Assembly: GCF_042611095.1 (NCBI RefSeq)
Contig: NZ_JBHFPV010000002.1
Location: forward strand, 62,001-126,000
DNA length: 64,000 bases
Source of the DNA: Meishania litoralis
GTDB taxonomy: Bacteria; Bacteroidota; Bacteroidia; Flavobacteriales; Flavobacteriaceae
Direction: 5' to 3'
Part shown: positions 8,366 to 17,219 of the stretch, in pieces
Layout: the number at the start of each line of letters is the position of its first letter
Numbering within the stretch: position 1 is the first letter of the stretch
Notes under the pieces: generated by a model
Told to the model about the DNA's origin: nothing
Seen by the model: the letters and a program-made list of their open reading frames with translations, nothing else
Database searches by the model: none
Made by a program: the position numbers and the translations under genes

Positions 8366-8467
8366 GTAAAATAAGGGTAAATCGACTATTTTGTTGATAA
8401 CTCGAAGCGTTTGTTGATAAAGTAGGGGTTTTTTTTACGTTTCTCGCAGCCCAATGATATCGGGACT

Positions 8468-9418
8468 TCACGACATATGCGCCGATTTTGACAATTCAAG
8501 CCCGTTCAATACTTCATTGGTCTTCATTCTTCGCTTGCCCGGCAACTGTATTTCAAGCAATTCTATGAAACCGTTTTGAACGGCGACCTTTAGTTCCTTT
8601 TTTGTAGCAATAACACTGCCTATTTTAAGGTTGTGAACTTCTTTGCATTTAACAGTTTTATATATTTTCAAAAATGACCGGTTGTCCCCATCAACGAGTG
8701 TGGTCCAGGCGGTAGGATAGGGGCTTAGTCCCCTTACATGGTTATGTATGTCGTTCAACGAACTGTTCCAATCGATTTCGCAGGTATCCCTATGAATTTT
8801 ATGTGCCTGTTTTAATTTGCCCTTGGGCATTTGTTTTTTTGCCTCGACATTGCCGCGTTCGATAGCCTTGACGGTCTTGATTACCAATTTGGAACCTATG
8901 TCCATCAACCTATCATGAAGTGTACCGGCGGTATCATCATTGGTAATTTCACATTCATCTTGCAAGATGATTTTGCCCGTATCGATTTTGTCATCGATAA
9001 AGAATGTAGTCGCCCCTGTTTTGGTTTCCCCGTTGATTATGGCCCAGTTGATGGGTGCGGCGCCCCGATAATCGGGAAGCAATGAGGCATGTAGGTTAAA
9101 GGTGCCGTATTCGGGCATCGACCAAACAGTTTTTGGCAACATACGAAAGGCGACAACGATTTGCAGGTTTGCCCGCAACGACCTTAATTCTTCTAAAAAC
9201 TGTTCGTTCTTGAGATTGGTCGGTTGTAGAATTTTGAGTCCTTTTCTTTCTGCATACTCTTTTACCGCCGACCCTTGCAATTTTCTACCGCGGCCTGCTG
9301 GTCGGTCCGGGGCGGTTATTACCCCTACGACCTCATAACCGTTTTCGCAGAGTTTGGCCAAGGTGGCCACTGCGAACTCAGGAGTCCCCATAAAAACAAT
9401 TCGTAATTTTTTATTCAC
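8468..9418 (-). CDS. fmt: Methionyl-tRNA formyltransferase
   Basis: A 316-residue enzyme that formylates initiator Met-tRNA with 10-formyl-THF. Motifs: IVFMGTPEFAV at the start, LHASLLPDYRGAAPINWAI (the SLLPxxRG active-site loop) near residue 115, IDTGKIIL, and a C-terminal OB-like tRNA-binding domain ending in RRMKTNEVLNG. It overlaps the recQ stop by 8 bases and is the last gene of the ATPase-recQ-fmt unit. Confidence 0.96.
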   Translation of the reverse strand: MNKKLRIVFMGTPEFAVATLAKLCENGYEVVGVITAPDRPAGRGRKLQGSAVKEYAERKGLKILQPTNLKNEQFLEELRSLRANLQIVVAFRMLPKTVWSMPEYGTFNLHASLLPDYRGAAPINWAIINGETKTGATTFFIDDKIDTGKIILQDECEITNDDTAGTLHDRLMDIGSKLVIKTVKAIERGNVEAKKQMPKGKLKQAHKIHRDTCEIDWNSSLNDIHNHVRGLSPYPTAWTTLVDGDNRSFLKIYKTVKCKEVHNLKIGSVIATKKELKVAVQNGFIELLEIQLPGKRRMKTNEVLNGLELSKSAHMS

Positions 9419-11321
9419 GGTCGATGTAATATTGGTTTTTAGTGTTTATATTGATTTTTTCGTCTTCCAAAAGTCCTCGTAAAATAGCAAGTACGACCTT
9501 TTCATCATCTGAGATCAATGCGCTTAATTCCCTTGATGACATGGCGTTTTCATATAAGAGACTTAAGACCTTTTTTTGTATGGAATCGAAGGAACTTTCG
9601 GGGGTGGTTTTTTGTGCTAGGCATACATCGCAAACACCACATTCTTTTTTGTGATTTTCGCCAAAATACCTCAAAATTTGAAGGCTTCTACATATTTTAT
9701 CATTGCCTACGTAAGTAGTCATAGACTCCAAATTATCGATTTTTATCTGATGCAGTTCTTTGACCTTAGAGGCAAAGGTATTGATGGTACGCTCATCTTC
9801 TCTTGGTACTAAAAAAGTCAATTCAATGTCGCTATGTTTCGCCTTTAGATCTATTATTTCGTCTTTGTGCAATCCTTCAAGGGCATTTATTACCCGAAAT
9901 TCTTGAACCCCTACTTTTTTTGCGACCAACGCGGTGTTGATTTTCGTGTCATGGTCAAAAACACCTCCGTATGTACGCAATAACATCTGGGCGATCATCG
10001 CTTTTTGATGATTGGATTCCAAATAACGGAAGATCTGGTCTTTATCGGCCAAAAAACGGACACTGGTCTTCTTCGAAAAGGATTCTGAAAGCGCAATGAC
10101 GGATTGCTGATCTAAAATTTTAAGGGCATTGTAGGTCAATATTGGATTGAGTCCATATGCCATGCAAAATTCATTGAAGTTTAACTGAAACGTTTCGTTA
10201 ACACCTTCGTTATAAGCAATTTGAAAATAATTGTTTAGCTTCTTATAGGTCAATTTGAGAAATTCTGCATTTGGCAAGGTTTTCAAAAATTGGTTTTTGG
10301 CAAGTTCAATGTCGTTTTGATTGGTCAAAAGAATGGCCCGGGCAGGCGACCCATCCCTTCCGGCCCTTCCTGCTTCCTGAAAGTAGTTCTCAATGCAATT
10401 GGGTATTTGATAGTGTACCACAAGTTCAACATCCGATTTATCGATACCCATGCCAAACGCGTTCGTGGCAACCATGGTTTGTACCCTATTTTCAAGCCAA
10501 AGTTTAAGACGTTCTTGTTTTTCAACTTTGGTATTGCCCCCATGAAAATAGCTTGCAGAAAGACCATTTTTATTTAAAAACCGTGACAGTTCCTCGGCCA
10601 TTCTTCGGGTCTGTACATAAACAATGGCACTTTTTTCTAGTTTTGAACAAAGCTGTTTGAGCTGATAAAGTTTGTCTTCTTTTTGAACGACCTTGAAAGC
10701 AATATTGGTCCGTTCGAACGAATCTTTAACTATAAGCGGGTCTATGAATTTCAGGTTATCGCAAATGTCAGCTGCAACTTGCGCGGTAGCGGTGGCCGTA
10801 AGTGCGATCATCGGCGTTTCGGGCAATAATCCCCTAAGTTTGGCACAATCGAGATAGGCCGGTCTAAAATCATGGCCCCAATGCGATATACAATGCGCCT
10901 CGTCGATCGCGATCAGGTTGACGTTCATCTGTTCGATACGGGTTTGGACCAACTCTTGTTGTAATCTTTCCGGTGATAGGTAGAGAAACTTGTAATTGCC
11001 ATAAAGGCAGTTGTCCAGAAGTTTGTCCACTTCGTCAAAAGGAATTCCCCCCGTCAATGCGATGGCCTTGATTCCTTTTTTCTTAAGTGCATCGACCTGA
11101 TTTTGAATCAAAGCCACCAAGGGGGAGACAACAATACATATTCCTTCTTGGGCCATCGACGGCACTTGGTAACAAAGCGATTTTCCACCACCGGTCGGCA
11201 TGAGGCCCAAAACATCCTTTCCATCGAGAATGGCTTGGATGATTTTTTCCTGGGATCCCCGAAAATCGGCATACCCCCAATACCCCCTTAATATTTCCTT
11301 CGGATTTTTGGTCGTCGTCAC
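9411..11321 (-). CDS. recQ: ATP-dependent DNA helicase RecQ
   Basis: A 636-residue superfamily-2 helicase for recombination and repair. Visible in order: GLMPTGGGKSLCYQVP (Walker A, near residue 40), DEAHC (Walker B), TATAT (motif III), FGMGIDKSDV, QEAGRAGRDG (motif VI), and the RecQ-Ct zinc module ending HKKECGVCDVC near 575. A short winged-helix-like tail follows the zinc cluster; no clear HRDC domain is present, so this fits the shorter of the RecQ types found in Flavobacteriia. It starts immediately after the stop of the upstream ATPase gene and overlaps fmt. Confidence 0.95.
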   Translation of the reverse strand: MTTTKNPKEILRGYWGYADFRGSQEKIIQAILDGKDVLGLMPTGGGKSLCYQVPSMAQEGICIVVSPLVALIQNQVDALKKKGIKAIALTGGIPFDEVDKLLDNCLYGNYKFLYLSPERLQQELVQTRIEQMNVNLIAIDEAHCISHWGHDFRPAYLDCAKLRGLLPETPMIALTATATAQVAADICDNLKFIDPLIVKDSFERTNIAFKVVQKEDKLYQLKQLCSKLEKSAIVYVQTRRMAEELSRFLNKNGLSASYFHGGNTKVEKQERLKLWLENRVQTMVATNAFGMGIDKSDVELVVHYQIPNCIENYFQEAGRAGRDGSPARAILLTNQNDIELAKNQFLKTLPNAEFLKLTYKKLNNYFQIAYNEGVNETFQLNFNEFCMAYGLNPILTYNALKILDQQSVIALSESFSKKTSVRFLADKDQIFRYLESNHQKAMIAQMLLRTYGGVFDHDTKINTALVAKKVGVQEFRVINALEGLHKDEIIDLKAKHSDIELTFLVPREDERTINTFASKVKELHQIKIDNLESMTTYVGNDKICRSLQILRYFGENHKKECGVCDVCLAQKTTPESSFDSIQKKVLSLLYENAMSSRELSALISDDEKVVLAILRGLLEDEKININTKNQYYIDRE

Positions 11322-11876
11322 CTACTTGAGATTTTTAAGTATAAACGCGATACGTTCGGCGACACTCGACTTAGGTACCTCGATCACATCGTAATCAAAG
11401 TCGCGATAAGTGTTGTGCAAACATTCACTTATTTTCAAGGCATCTTGATAACTCTCGAAGCGTTCCCCATCCTTTACAAAAATATCTTGCCACATGGGCA
11501 ACAAAAAAACCTGGTCATAACGGTTTTTCTTAACAATTGAAGAGAAGTCATCGGGGGTAGGCTGATCGTAATAATCCATATAGGCTAGAACATCGGGCAT
11601 TCCACGGTCAAAAAAAATCACGGCTTCGCTTTGATCGCGTGCTTCTTCAAAATGGGACAATCTCGCCGAAAGTATTTTGGTGTTGAAATCTAGCGGATTT
11701 GAGACCGAAGCGATCGGATTTGTACCATAATCGGTCAACTCACCAATGCTTTTTGCCCTGTGGGTCATTTGGCGAATGACCTCGGGATAGCAAAAATAAC
11801 CGGCATTTTGCATTTCTTCGATCAAGGAAGTCTTTCCCGTACTGGGGCCACCGGTAATGACAATTCTTTTTTGCAT
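11322..11876 (-). CDS. AAA-type P-loop ATPase/kinase (AAA_28-like)
   Basis: A 184-residue P-loop protein with Walker A GGPSTGKTS right at the N-terminus and a later FFDRGMPDVLAYMDYY, resembling NadR-kinase or thymidylate-kinase-like small NTPases. The reading frame stays open for 14 more codons upstream, but MQKRIVITGGPSTGKT is the natural start, at 11876. The stop codon directly abuts the recQ start. Substrate unknown. A minus-strand TACTTTTG (11899-11906) is a possible -7 element for the three-gene unit. Confidence 0.8.
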   Translation of the reverse strand: MQKRIVITGGPSTGKTSLIEEMQNAGYFCYPEVIRQMTHRAKSIGELTDYGTNPIASVSNPLDFNTKILSARLSHFEEARDQSEAVIFFDRGMPDVLAYMDYYDQPTPDDFSSIVKKNRYDQVFLLPMWQDIFVKDGERFESYQDALKISECLHNTYRDFDYDVIEVPKSSVAERIAFILKNLK

Positions 11877-11966
11877 GCAAATGAAATCGATTCTCCAACA
11901 AAAGTAATCAATAGGCAAGGATTATAAAACCGGCGCGAAGCCCTATATTTGTCATAAATTTTATAC

Positions 11967-12254
11967 ATGGCCCAAGAGAACACCGAAGAATTTTATGCAA
12001 GGCTGAAAGAACAGTTAGAGGAAAGTACCGAGTGGCCTTCGAATTATCTATATAAGTTCATCGTACCTACGAATGAAAAAAAAATAGCCGATATCCATAC
12101 TATTTTTGATAATACTGGCGCGGTCATTGAATCGAAGCAGTCAAAAAAAGGAAAATATACTAGCATTTCGATAACCGTAAACCTTAAAAATGCCGATGCG
12201 GTAATCGAAAAATATAAGGAAGTCGGTACGATTGAGGGAGTAATATCCCTATAA
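11967..12254 (+). CDS. DUF493 family protein (YbeD-like)
   Basis: A 95-residue DUF493 protein, ferredoxin-like fold, function unknown (possibly regulatory, ACT-like). It starts MAQENTEEFYARLKEQLEE and holds WPSNYLYKFIVP and SKKGKYTSISITVNL, the core strands of the family. A TATATTTG (11944-11951) just upstream is a good -7 element and would leave a very short leader. Confidence 0.85.
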   Translation: MAQENTEEFYARLKEQLEESTEWPSNYLYKFIVPTNEKKIADIHTIFDNTGAVIESKQSKKGKYTSISITVNLKNADAVIEKYKEVGTIEGVISL

Positions 12255-12340
12255 ACTGGTAATTGCCGTATAATTTTGTTAATTTGCCGCCGTTATAGAA
12301 GTACACTTCCCGATTAAAGAATTACGTAAAACCTTTCAAT

Positions 12341-12988
12341 TTGAATTTAGTAGAAAATTTAGAGTACAATACAGAACGTCCACATCTGATTATTCCCGAG
12401 TACGGGAGGCATTTTCAGAAAATGGTGGACCATGCGGTTTCGATCGCCGATAGGGACGAGCGCAACAAAGTTGCCAAGGCAATTGTCGATGTTATGGGAA
12501 ACCTCCAGCCGCATTTGCGGGATGTACCCGATTTTCAACACAAGCTTTGGGATCAACTTTTTATTATGTCGGACTTCAAATTGGATGTTGATTCTCCTTT
12601 TCCGATTACCTCGAAGGAAGTGTTAATGCAGCGGCCCGACGCGTTGGGATATCCGCAGAACCACCCAAAATATCGTTTTTACGGCAATAATATCAAACGT
12701 ATGATCGATGTTGCCGTTAAGTGGGAAAAGGGCGATATGCGCGACGGATTGGAATATGCGATCGCCAACCATATGAAAAAATGCTATCTCAACTGGAACA
12801 AGGATACCGTCGATGACAATGTTATTTTCAAACACCTTCTCGAGTTGAGCGAGGGCCAGATAGACCTTACTGGTGAGAATCTTACCGAAAGTGGCCAATT
12901 TCTAAAAAACCGTGTCGCCAAGAACCAAAGGCCGAGCACCGGTAAGAAAAATCAAAGAAACAATAACCGCGGTAAGAAGCGGTACTAA
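12341..12988 (+). CDS. DUF4290 protein
   Basis: A 215-residue member of DUF4290, a conserved Bacteroidota family of unknown function. It begins at a TTG (12341): NLVENLEYNTERPHLIIPEYGRHFQKM is the family N-terminus and the next ATG is 27 codons in. The C-terminal 30 residues are a disordered basic tail (GKKNQRNNNRGKKRY), typical of nucleic-acid or membrane-surface contact. It ends 15 bases before murA, so both are likely one transcript. A plus-strand TAATTTTG (12271-12278) may be the -7 element. Confidence 0.85.
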   Translation: MNLVENLEYNTERPHLIIPEYGRHFQKMVDHAVSIADRDERNKVAKAIVDVMGNLQPHLRDVPDFQHKLWDQLFIMSDFKLDVDSPFPITSKEVLMQRPDALGYPQNHPKYRFYGNNIKRMIDVAVKWEKGDMRDGLEYAIANHMKKCYLNWNKDTVDDNVIFKHLLELSEGQIDLTGENLTESGQFLKNRVAKNQRPSTGKKNQRNNNRGKKRY

Positions 12989-13003
12989 TATCATCCATCT
13001 TAC

Positions 13004-14311
13004 ATGGGTACATTCAAAATCGAAGGCGGTCACAAACTTTCAGGTGAAATTACGCCCCAAGGAGCCAAGAACGAGGCCTTACAGATTCTGTGCGCCGTAC
13101 TTTTGACGGAGGAAAAAGTAACTCTAGGCAATATTCCCGATATCGTCGATGTCAATAAATTGATCTCACTTTTAGAGAATTTGGGTGTAAAGATCCAAAA
13201 GAAAGGCAAGGGTACCTATATGTTCAAGGCAGATGATATAGATCTTGGTTATCTACAGTCTGACCAGTTCAAAAAAGATGGTGCAGGACTAAGGGGCTCG
13301 ATTATGTTGGTGGGACCGCTTTTGGCACGCTTTGGAAAAGGATATATACCCAAACCTGGCGGTGATAAGATCGGCCGTCGGAGACTTGATACGCATTTCG
13401 AGGGTTTTATAAAACTGGGGGCAAAATTCAGATATAATAAAGAAGAGCATTTTTATGGGGTCGAAGCCAAAAAGCTAAAGGGCACCTATATGTTGCTCGA
13501 CGAGGCATCGGTGACCGGAACAGCAAATATCGTTATGGCCGCGGTACTTGCCGAAGGAGAAACAACCATTTATAATGCAGCCTGCGAGCCTTACCTACAG
13601 CAATTGTGCAAGATGCTCAATCGAATGGGCGCCAAAATCTCAGGAATCGGATCTAACCTTTTGACCATAGAAGGGGTAGACCGACTGGGAGGCACCGAAC
13701 ATACAATGCTTCCAGATATGATCGAGATCGGGAGTTGGGTAGGTCTTGCTGCAATGACCAAAAGCGAATTGACCATTAAGAATGTCAGTTGGGACGATTT
13801 GGGCGTCATTCCCACAACGTTCAAGAAACTCGGTGTTCAATTGGAGCGAAGGGGCGATGACATCTACATACCCGAACATAAGAACGGCTACGAAATACAG
13901 AATTATATCGATGGATCCATTCTTACGATTGCCGATGCTCCTTGGCCCGGACTAACACCTGATTTGTTGAGTATCATCTTGGTAATGTCGACCCAGGCCA
14001 AAGGTGAGGTGATAATCCACCAGAAAATGTTCGAGAGCCGTCTGTTTTTTGTCGACAAATTAATCGATATGGGGGCAAAGATCATTCTTTGTGATCCACA
14101 CCGCGCCACTGTAATCGGTCATAATTTCAAATCGACGCTGAAGGCGACCACCATGGTTTCACCTGATATTCGAGCGGGAGTTTCGTTATTGATCGCCGCC
14201 CTATCGGCCAAGGGAACCTCAACGATTCATAACATCGAACAAATCGATCGGGGTTATGAAGATATTGATACGCGCCTGCGTGCGATAGGGGCTAAGATTA
14301 CAAGGGTGTAG
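13004..14311 (+). CDS. murA: UDP-N-acetylglucosamine 1-carboxyvinyltransferase, Asp-type active site
   Basis: A 435-residue MurA, first committed step of peptidoglycan synthesis (enolpyruvyl transfer from PEP to UDP-GlcNAc). K22 in the AKNEA motif is the conserved catalytic lysine. The active-site loop reads KPGGDKIGRRRLDTH: the position held by Cys115 in E. coli is Asp121 here (codon GAT at 13364-13366). Later family motifs (ASVTGTANI, DRGYEDIDTRLRAIGAKI) are intact. It follows DUF4290 by 15 bases and converges with the TolC-like gene, 9 bases apart, with no obvious terminator. Confidence 0.96.
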   Translation: MGTFKIEGGHKLSGEITPQGAKNEALQILCAVLLTEEKVTLGNIPDIVDVNKLISLLENLGVKIQKKGKGTYMFKADDIDLGYLQSDQFKKDGAGLRGSIMLVGPLLARFGKGYIPKPGGDKIGRRRLDTHFEGFIKLGAKFRYNKEEHFYGVEAKKLKGTYMLLDEASVTGTANIVMAAVLAEGETTIYNAACEPYLQQLCKMLNRMGAKISGIGSNLLTIEGVDRLGGTEHTMLPDMIEIGSWVGLAAMTKSELTIKNVSWDDLGVIPTTFKKLGVQLERRGDDIYIPEHKNGYEIQNYIDGSILTIADAPWPGLTPDLLSIILVMSTQAKGEVIIHQKMFESRLFFVDKLIDMGAKIILCDPHRATVIGHNFKSTLKATTMVSPDIRAGVSLLIAALSAKGTSTIHNIEQIDRGYEDIDTRLRAIGAKITRV

Positions 14312-14320
14312 TATTAAAGG

Positions 14321-15781
14321 TTAATCGAAAATGATATCTTCGATTTCAATCTTTTCATCCGTTTTGAAATCATACAATGTTAATCTTCTAAGAGTATAAT
14401 AATCAAGCCAGAATTTCTCCAGCGAATTGAGGTAATCTACTACGGCTTTATCCTTTTCAGACTGGGCAATGTTTAAGTCGGTAATGGTAATCTTGCCAAG
14501 CACATAGCGTTTTTTTGTAATCTCGTAGCGTTTAAGAGCAATCTCTTTGGCAGTTTCCGAGGTTGCCAAGAAGTCTCTTTGGCTTGACCAATTCAAAGTG
14601 TGTAGGAATATCTCTTGCTCAAAAGCCTGTTTTTCCTGTTCGATATCATTCTTGACGAGATCAAGATCGGCCTCTGCCATTTTTCGTCTCGACTTGGTCA
14701 CTCCCCAATCGAAAATCGGTAGCCCAACGGAGAGCGAAATATTTTGTTGTTGGTCATAATCTTGAAAAAGGGCAGCATATTCATCAGAGCGATTATTTAG
14801 CCCAAAATTTGCGTATACATCAACTTGCAGCCGATTGGTTCCTTTTACCTCTGCCAATCGCTGTTCGGCTTCCAACCTTCGACGTCTGAATTCGATGACC
14901 GATTTTCTATTGTCTTGGGCCTCTGACAAGGCTCTGTCCAAATTAACCACAAAATCTTCTAATTTTTCCGGCACCTCCAATTCGATTGATTCGGTATCCA
15001 ACTCGAGATAGCGCGCCAGATCTTGCGAAGTCTTTTTCAGCAAAATAGTATTTGTGGTAACATTGTTCTGTGATATCAAATGACTTAATTCTATCTGTAA
15101 CAGCTCATTTTCGGCAATCTTTCCAATTTTAAACCGTCCTTTTGTAATCTGTAGCAAGGTGTCTTGATTCGATAGATTTTTTTTTGCAATGTCCAAAGAG
15201 ACTTGGGCCTTTAACAATCCAAAATAAAGCCTGCAGGTGGTTAAGGAGATATCTTCAAGATTCTCGATAATATTTCGCTTCGATTCCTCATAACGTAAAG
15301 GTTCGATCTTGCGCTGCCATTTATAGGGATTATAAAACAGAGAATTTTGAAAATAGTTGATTGAAAAGGGCACTACGGAATAATTCGTCGCCTCCTGAGC
15401 ACCAAAACGGTCAACTCTGTCAAGTCGGCTCAGAATGGAAAAAGCCCCTCCTGTAAAGGGTACTTTTTGTTCAAGCCTCAAACGCGCATCAATAATCGAT
15501 TGATTCTGGTTTACGAAAATATCCTGACCTTCATCGTTGGTTATTTTTGTTATGGAGTTGGTATAGGACGGCAATGTTGCACTCAAACTCAACTGTGGTA
15601 AAAAATCGGCTTGATAGTTTCTATATCTCCAATAACCCGATCGGTATGTATTTACTGCCCTGACGTATTCAGGCGATTTTTTCTGAGCTATTTTAATGGC
15701 CTCTTCCAATTTTATTTTTTGAAACTGGCCATAGTTGTAAACGTGTGAAACCAAAAACAGGAAAAATAGAATTCTTCTCAT
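14321..15781 (-). CDS. TolC-like outer-membrane efflux protein
   Basis: A 486-residue outer-membrane channel of the TolC family with a signal peptide (RRILFFLFLVSHVYNYG). Repeated long helices carry the patterns KLEEAIKIAQKKSPEYV and, 200 residues later, RALSEAQDNRKSVIEF, the two structural repeats of the family. GLPIFDWG is the typical loop. It is the last gene of the HlyD-permease-TolC operon and provides the outer-membrane exit duct. Confidence 0.9.
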   Translation of the reverse strand: MRRILFFLFLVSHVYNYGQFQKIKLEEAIKIAQKKSPEYVRAVNTYRSGYWRYRNYQADFLPQLSLSATLPSYTNSITKITNDEGQDIFVNQNQSIIDARLRLEQKVPFTGGAFSILSRLDRVDRFGAQEATNYSVVPFSINYFQNSLFYNPYKWQRKIEPLRYEESKRNIIENLEDISLTTCRLYFGLLKAQVSLDIAKKNLSNQDTLLQITKGRFKIGKIAENELLQIELSHLISQNNVTTNTILLKKTSQDLARYLELDTESIELEVPEKLEDFVVNLDRALSEAQDNRKSVIEFRRRRLEAEQRLAEVKGTNRLQVDVYANFGLNNRSDEYAALFQDYDQQQNISLSVGLPIFDWGVTKSRRKMAEADLDLVKNDIEQEKQAFEQEIFLHTLNWSSQRDFLATSETAKEIALKRYEITKKRYVLGKITITDLNIAQSEKDKAVVDYLNSLEKFWLDYYTLRRLTLYDFKTDEKIEIEDIIFD

Positions 15782-15839
15782 TTGCTATGTTTTAAACAAT
15801 GGTAAAATAACATGTTGACCATGACTTCGAATATTTGGC

Positions 15840-17213
15840 CTATTCATGTCTAATCGCCTCTATCGGATTTTTGTTGGCGGCAGATTTTGCGGGCAGAACC
15901 CCGAAAGCCAACCCTATAAAAGTAGCCACTAGAAATGACAGCAGAATAGAGCCCATCGAGACTATGGTCTCGATATCGGTAGCGAGCTCCAGTACGTACG
16001 ATGCCACTATCCCTAAAATACAGCCAATGATTCCACCACTTAGACTGATCAAGATGGATTCCGATAAAAACTGCATGATGATATCTTGCTTTGTGGCTCC
16101 GATTGCTTTCATAATGCCAATTTCTTTGGTCCGCTCTAAAATTGAGGCCAACATGATATTCATGATACCTATGCCCCCAATCAATAGCGATATTCCCGCA
16201 ATTATGCTTAAGACAATATTGAAAATCTGTTTTGTCTTTTGTTGTTGCTTCAATAAATTGATAGGAATCGTAATCTCAAAATCGAGCATGCCATTGTGTT
16301 TTCTTTTGAGCATCTTGCTGATTACCTCGGCAGTGGCTTTCAATTCGTTTGAATTGTTTACTTGAATGGTCAGCTTGTCGATTTGGTGATAATTGCCCCT
16401 GGGCTTTCTTTTTTTCGGACCGTTATCGTTTCCGCTGATCATGATTATTCCGCCACCAAGATCAAGAGGTTGGTCGCTTATTACTTTCCGGTCTTTATAC
16501 CGCACCAAAAATGTTTTTATAGGTATATAGACATCTTGGTTCAGGTCTCGAATACCTAAATTTTCTTGAGCCGTTTCCGAAATTAATTTCTCCTCGATTA
16601 TTCCGATTACTTTAAGCCAAACATCCTTTACCTTGATTTGTTTGCCGAGCGCATTCTCTCCGGTAAATAGTTTCTTTGCGACTTTTTCACCAATTATGCA
16701 TACAGGCATAGCGTTTACTGCCTGTACTTCGGTGAAGTTTTCTCCTTGGCCAATGTGAACATTTGAAGTTTCGAAAAACGAATTGGTAACCCCGATTATT
16801 TTAACCGGGCTTTGCCTTCCCTTTTTTATCATATAAGTTTCCATGATAATTTCAGGGCTAAGTTTTTTAACCGTTGAAATGTTTTTTCGTATACTTTCTA
16901 CATCCAATAGGTCTAGCCCTTTGGAAAATCGAATGGTTTCCGTCGCACCATCTTCTTCTTCCGAATCGGATTCATTTTCATCGGCTTCATCCGGTATCGG
17001 TGTCACAACAATGTTGTTAACGCCCACCAATTCTAACTGCGCCAAAATCTCTTGTTCGGCACCTTTGCCAATGGCAAGCATAGTAATTACCGCGGCGACA
17101 CCAAAGATTATTCCAAGGGCGGTTAGAAAAGTACGCACCTTATTCGCCATGATCACACGAACGGCCTCGGAAAAATTCGACTTTAATGTCTCTAAGAAAA
17201 TTTTATTGGTCAT
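15840..17213 (-). CDS. MacB-like ABC transporter permease
   Basis: A 457-residue permease with one N-terminal membrane helix (FLTALGIIFGVAAVITML, about 30-50), a periplasmic MacB_PCD domain, and three C-terminal helices of the FtsX domain including GISLLIGGIGIMNIML and ILERTKEIGIMKAIGA. It has no nucleotide-binding domain of its own, unlike E. coli MacB. An acidic stretch (about residues 74-95, many D and E) follows the first helix. It lies 6 bases downstream of the HlyD-like gene. The substrate is unknown; MacB-type systems export peptides, lipids or antibiotics. Confidence 0.88.
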   Translation of the reverse strand: MTNKIFLETLKSNFSEAVRVIMANKVRTFLTALGIIFGVAAVITMLAIGKGAEQEILAQLELVGVNNIVVTPIPDEADENESDSEEEDGATETIRFSKGLDLLDVESIRKNISTVKKLSPEIIMETYMIKKGRQSPVKIIGVTNSFFETSNVHIGQGENFTEVQAVNAMPVCIIGEKVAKKLFTGENALGKQIKVKDVWLKVIGIIEEKLISETAQENLGIRDLNQDVYIPIKTFLVRYKDRKVISDQPLDLGGGIIMISGNDNGPKKRKPRGNYHQIDKLTIQVNNSNELKATAEVISKMLKRKHNGMLDFEITIPINLLKQQQKTKQIFNIVLSIIAGISLLIGGIGIMNIMLASILERTKEIGIMKAIGATKQDIIMQFLSESILISLSGGIIGCILGIVASYVLELATDIETIVSMGSILLSFLVATFIGLAFGVLPAKSAANKNPIEAIRHE

Positions 17214-17219
17214 GTAAGC

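Noticed and set aside
15835..16365. Long plus-strand frame (176 codons) opposite the MacB-like permease
   Set aside because: It is the complement of a well-supported membrane protein gene; the translation has no family pattern and no promoter.
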